A stretch of DNA of 33,034 bases, taken from assembly GCA_045531495.1 (NCBI GenBank), contig JAZSED010000027.1:1-33034 (forward strand). Reading direction: 5' to 3'. Position 1 is the stretch's first letter; each line of letters starts with the position of its first letter. The position numbers and the translations under genes were made by a program. Of the stretch, positions 31,381 to 33,034 are shown one piece after another. The notes under the pieces were generated by a model that did no database searches, was not told the DNA's origin, and saw only the letters and a list, made by a program, of their open reading frames with translations. The DNA comes from URNF01 sp045531495. GTDB taxonomy: Bacteria; Bacillota; Clostridia; Oscillospirales; Acutalibacteraceae.

Positions 31381-32490
31381 ATGCTCAAAAATCAAACGAT
31401 GGGTCTTTTGTTCCCGAATATGGGCGACGGTATGCTTAAGGATATGACCAATCTGCGCGCTATCGGCTCTGCGCCGTTCGGCGGTCGCTATCGCCTTATC
31501 GATTTTGCGCTGTCCTCGATGGTCAACGCGGGTATTTCCAAGGTGGGTGTTATCACCAAAAAGAATTATAACTCCTTGATGGACCATCTCGGCTCGGGTA
31601 AGGCGTGGGATTTGTCCCGCAAAAATCAGGGTCTGTATTATCTGCCGCCGCTTGGCTCGGATGATTTGTATGAGGGCCGTATTTCCTCTTTGTCGGATAT
31701 CCTGTCCTTCCTGCGTGCATCGAAGGAAGAAATCGTGGTGTTGTCCGACTGCTACACGGTTGCCAACATTGATTTGGATAAAATGGTGAAAGCACATCTT
31801 GACAGCGGCGCAGACGTTACCTTAGGTTACGTTAAGACCACGCTCATCGGTGCCACCGACCGTATGATGGTGTGGACCGACAATAACGGTCGCGTATCCG
31901 ATATGGTCTTCAACCAGGCGGACACCGCCGAAGGTAATTTCGGTATCGGTTTATACGTTATCAATAAGGCGTATCTGATGCAGATGGTGAAGGACGCTGT
32001 GGGTCGTAATCTGATGCATTTTGAGCGGGATATTCTGCAAAAGCATTTGGACAGAATATTCGTTTTGGGGTATGAAATCAAAGAAAAAACCATGATAATT
32101 CATTCTCCTGAGCAGTATTTCTCCGCGAATACGGCGTTATTGCGACCCGAAGTACGCAACGAGATTTTCCTCAGCGGACGTCCGATTTATACGAAGGTAC
32201 GCGATTGTGCGCCTGCAAAATACGGTCTGTACAGCACTGTCAGCAACTCGCTCGTAGGTGACGGTGCGGTTGTGGACGGCACTGTAAGAGATTCGGTCAT
32301 TTTCCGTGACGTGGAAATCGGCGAAGGTGCGGTTGTGGAAAACTGTGTGATTATGCAGGGTGCTTATATCGGTCAGAACGCGGTGTTGCGTAATCTGATT
32401 ATTGATAAGAACGTAGTCATTAAGACGGGTAAGACGTTGCAGGGCTGTGACACCTATCCCATTTATATTGCGAAAAACAGCATCGTGTAA
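31381..32490 (+). CDS. glgD: GlgD, non-catalytic subunit of ADP-glucose pyrophosphorylase
   Basis: A 369-residue GlgC paralogue. The N-terminal loop is degenerate (LLFPNMGDGMLKDMTNLR in place of GGxGxRL), and the catalytic aspartate block reads LSDCYTVANID rather than SGDHIYKMD, so it should not be active alone. FGGRYRLIDFALSSMVNAGI and the C-terminal beta-helix are kept. In Firmicutes GlgD forms hetero-oligomers with GlgC and raises its activity. The ribosome site GGAGGGG is inside the last codons of glgC. It is followed 19 bases later by glgA. Confidence 0.95.
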   Translation: MLKNQTMGLLFPNMGDGMLKDMTNLRAIGSAPFGGRYRLIDFALSSMVNAGISKVGVITKKNYNSLMDHLGSGKAWDLSRKNQGLYYLPPLGSDDLYEGRISSLSDILSFLRASKEEIVVLSDCYTVANIDLDKMVKAHLDSGADVTLGYVKTTLIGATDRMMVWTDNNGRVSDMVFNQADTAEGNFGIGLYVINKAYLMQMVKDAVGRNLMHFERDILQKHLDRIFVLGYEIKEKTMIIHSPEQYFSANTALLRPEVRNEIFLSGRPIYTKVRDCAPAKYGLYSTVSNSLVGDGAVVDGTVRDSVIFRDVEIGEGAVVENCVIMQGAYIGQNAVLRNLIIDKNVVIKTGKTLQGCDTYPIYIAKNSIV

Positions 32491-32509
32491 TTGAAAAGAG
32501 GATTTTTAT

Positions 32510-33034
32510 ATGAAAGTTTTATATGCCGCCAGTGAGGCGCTGCCTTTTATCGCATCGGGCGGACTTGCGGACGTTGCGGGCTCTTTGCCTGTCGCGATGC
32601 GCAAACGTCTTGTCGGTTGCCGTGTGGTTTTGCCGCTGTATGATTCCATTCCGCAGGAAATGCGCGAGACTATGACCTTTGTCACCAGCATTTCGGTGCC
32701 GGTGGCGTGGAGACGGCAGTATTGCGGTATTTTTGAGGCAAAATACAAGGGCGTTATCTACTATTTGTTGGATAATCAATACTATTTTAAACGACAGGGC
32801 CTTTACGGGCACTATGATGATGCGGAGCGGTTTGCGTTTTTCTCCCGCGCCATTCTTGAAATGATGCCTGCGCTGGATTTTTATCCGGATATTCTGCATC
32901 TTAACGATTGGCAGACTGCGTTGGCACCCGTGTACTTTACGCTGTATTACGGTTCCCGTCCCGAGTATCAGAATATCAAGACGGTATTTACCATTCACAA
33001 TATTCAGTATCAGGGACAGTACAGCATGGACATT
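32510..33034 (+). CDS. glgA: glycogen synthase (partial, 5' end)
   Basis: The first 175 codons of a GT5 ADP-glucose-dependent glycogen synthase, open to the window edge. MKVLYAASEALPFIASGGLADVAGSLP has the ADP-glucose loop, though the usual KTGGLGDV is SGGLADV here. LHLNDWQTALAPVY and FTIHNIQYQGQY are strong family motifs. ATG 32510 follows AAGAGGA. As third gene of glgC-glgD-glgA it completes the path from glucose 1-phosphate to glycogen chains. The change of Lys to Ser in the loop is worth noting, since that lysine normally contacts the nucleotide sugar. Confidence 0.95.
   Translation, partial: MKVLYAASEALPFIASGGLADVAGSLPVAMRKRLVGCRVVLPLYDSIPQEMRETMTFVTSISVPVAWRRQYCGIFEAKYKGVIYYLLDNQYYFKRQGLYGHYDDAERFAFFSRAILEMMPALDFYPDILHLNDWQTALAPVYFTLYYGSRPEYQNIKTVFTIHNIQYQGQYSMDI

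Overview
The window looks like a chromosomal segment of an anaerobic, low-to-mid-GC Gram-positive bacterium of the Clostridia, plausibly Oscillospiraceae-like. The reasons are a division and cell-wall (dcw) cluster carrying a PASTA-domain transpeptidase, a MurE with the meso-diaminopimelate motif DNPR, a T-box leader in front of thrS, Bacillus-type LexA boxes, a glgC-glgD-glgA order, and strong AGGAGG-type ribosome sites. Genus-level placement cannot be read from the sequence. I see no phage, transposase, CRISPR array or plasmid gene.

Layout. (1) 1-2886, plus strand: two overlapping flavoprotein genes (HI0933/BaiN type and COG2509 type), closed by a bidirectional terminator. (2) 2930-6936, mostly minus strand: a GH31 glycosidase, a possible 48-residue ORF, a secreted Thr-rich protein behind a palindromic operator, tRNA-Ser(CGA) with a partial copy of its own 3' end nearby, and an SGNH hydrolase. 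(3) 7232-9637, plus: glycogen phosphorylase. (4) 9685-13137, minus: a YtrA-type GntR repressor, an ABC ATPase and a large ABC permease as one autoregulated, translationally coupled operon. (5) 13289-15470, minus: thrS under a T-box riboswitch. (6) 15485-28259, minus: an uninterrupted dcw cluster in the order mraZ, rsmH, ftsL, PBP with PASTA domains, murE, mraY, ftsW, murG, murA, ftsQ, ftsZ. Four 10-bp-spaced MraZ-type boxes lie just after the mraZ promoter. (7) 28359-29722, minus: an AEC-family permease and a small membrane protein whose promoter carries two tandem LexA/SOS boxes. (8) 30165-33034, plus: glgC, glgD and the first 175 codons of glgA.

How the genes work together. Regions 3 and 8 give storage-polysaccharide synthesis (ADP-glucose formation, glycogen synthase) and breakdown (phosphorylase); GH31 may feed glucose into the same pool. 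Region 6 builds lipid II and the septum, but murF, murD, murC and ftsA are missing from their usual places and must lie elsewhere or be replaced. The most unusual item is the SOS-box-controlled small membrane protein of unknown function at 29384-29722. Other points worth checking are the tRNA-Ser 3'-end duplication and the operator-controlled Thr-rich surface protein. Most of the window is conserved housekeeping DNA.
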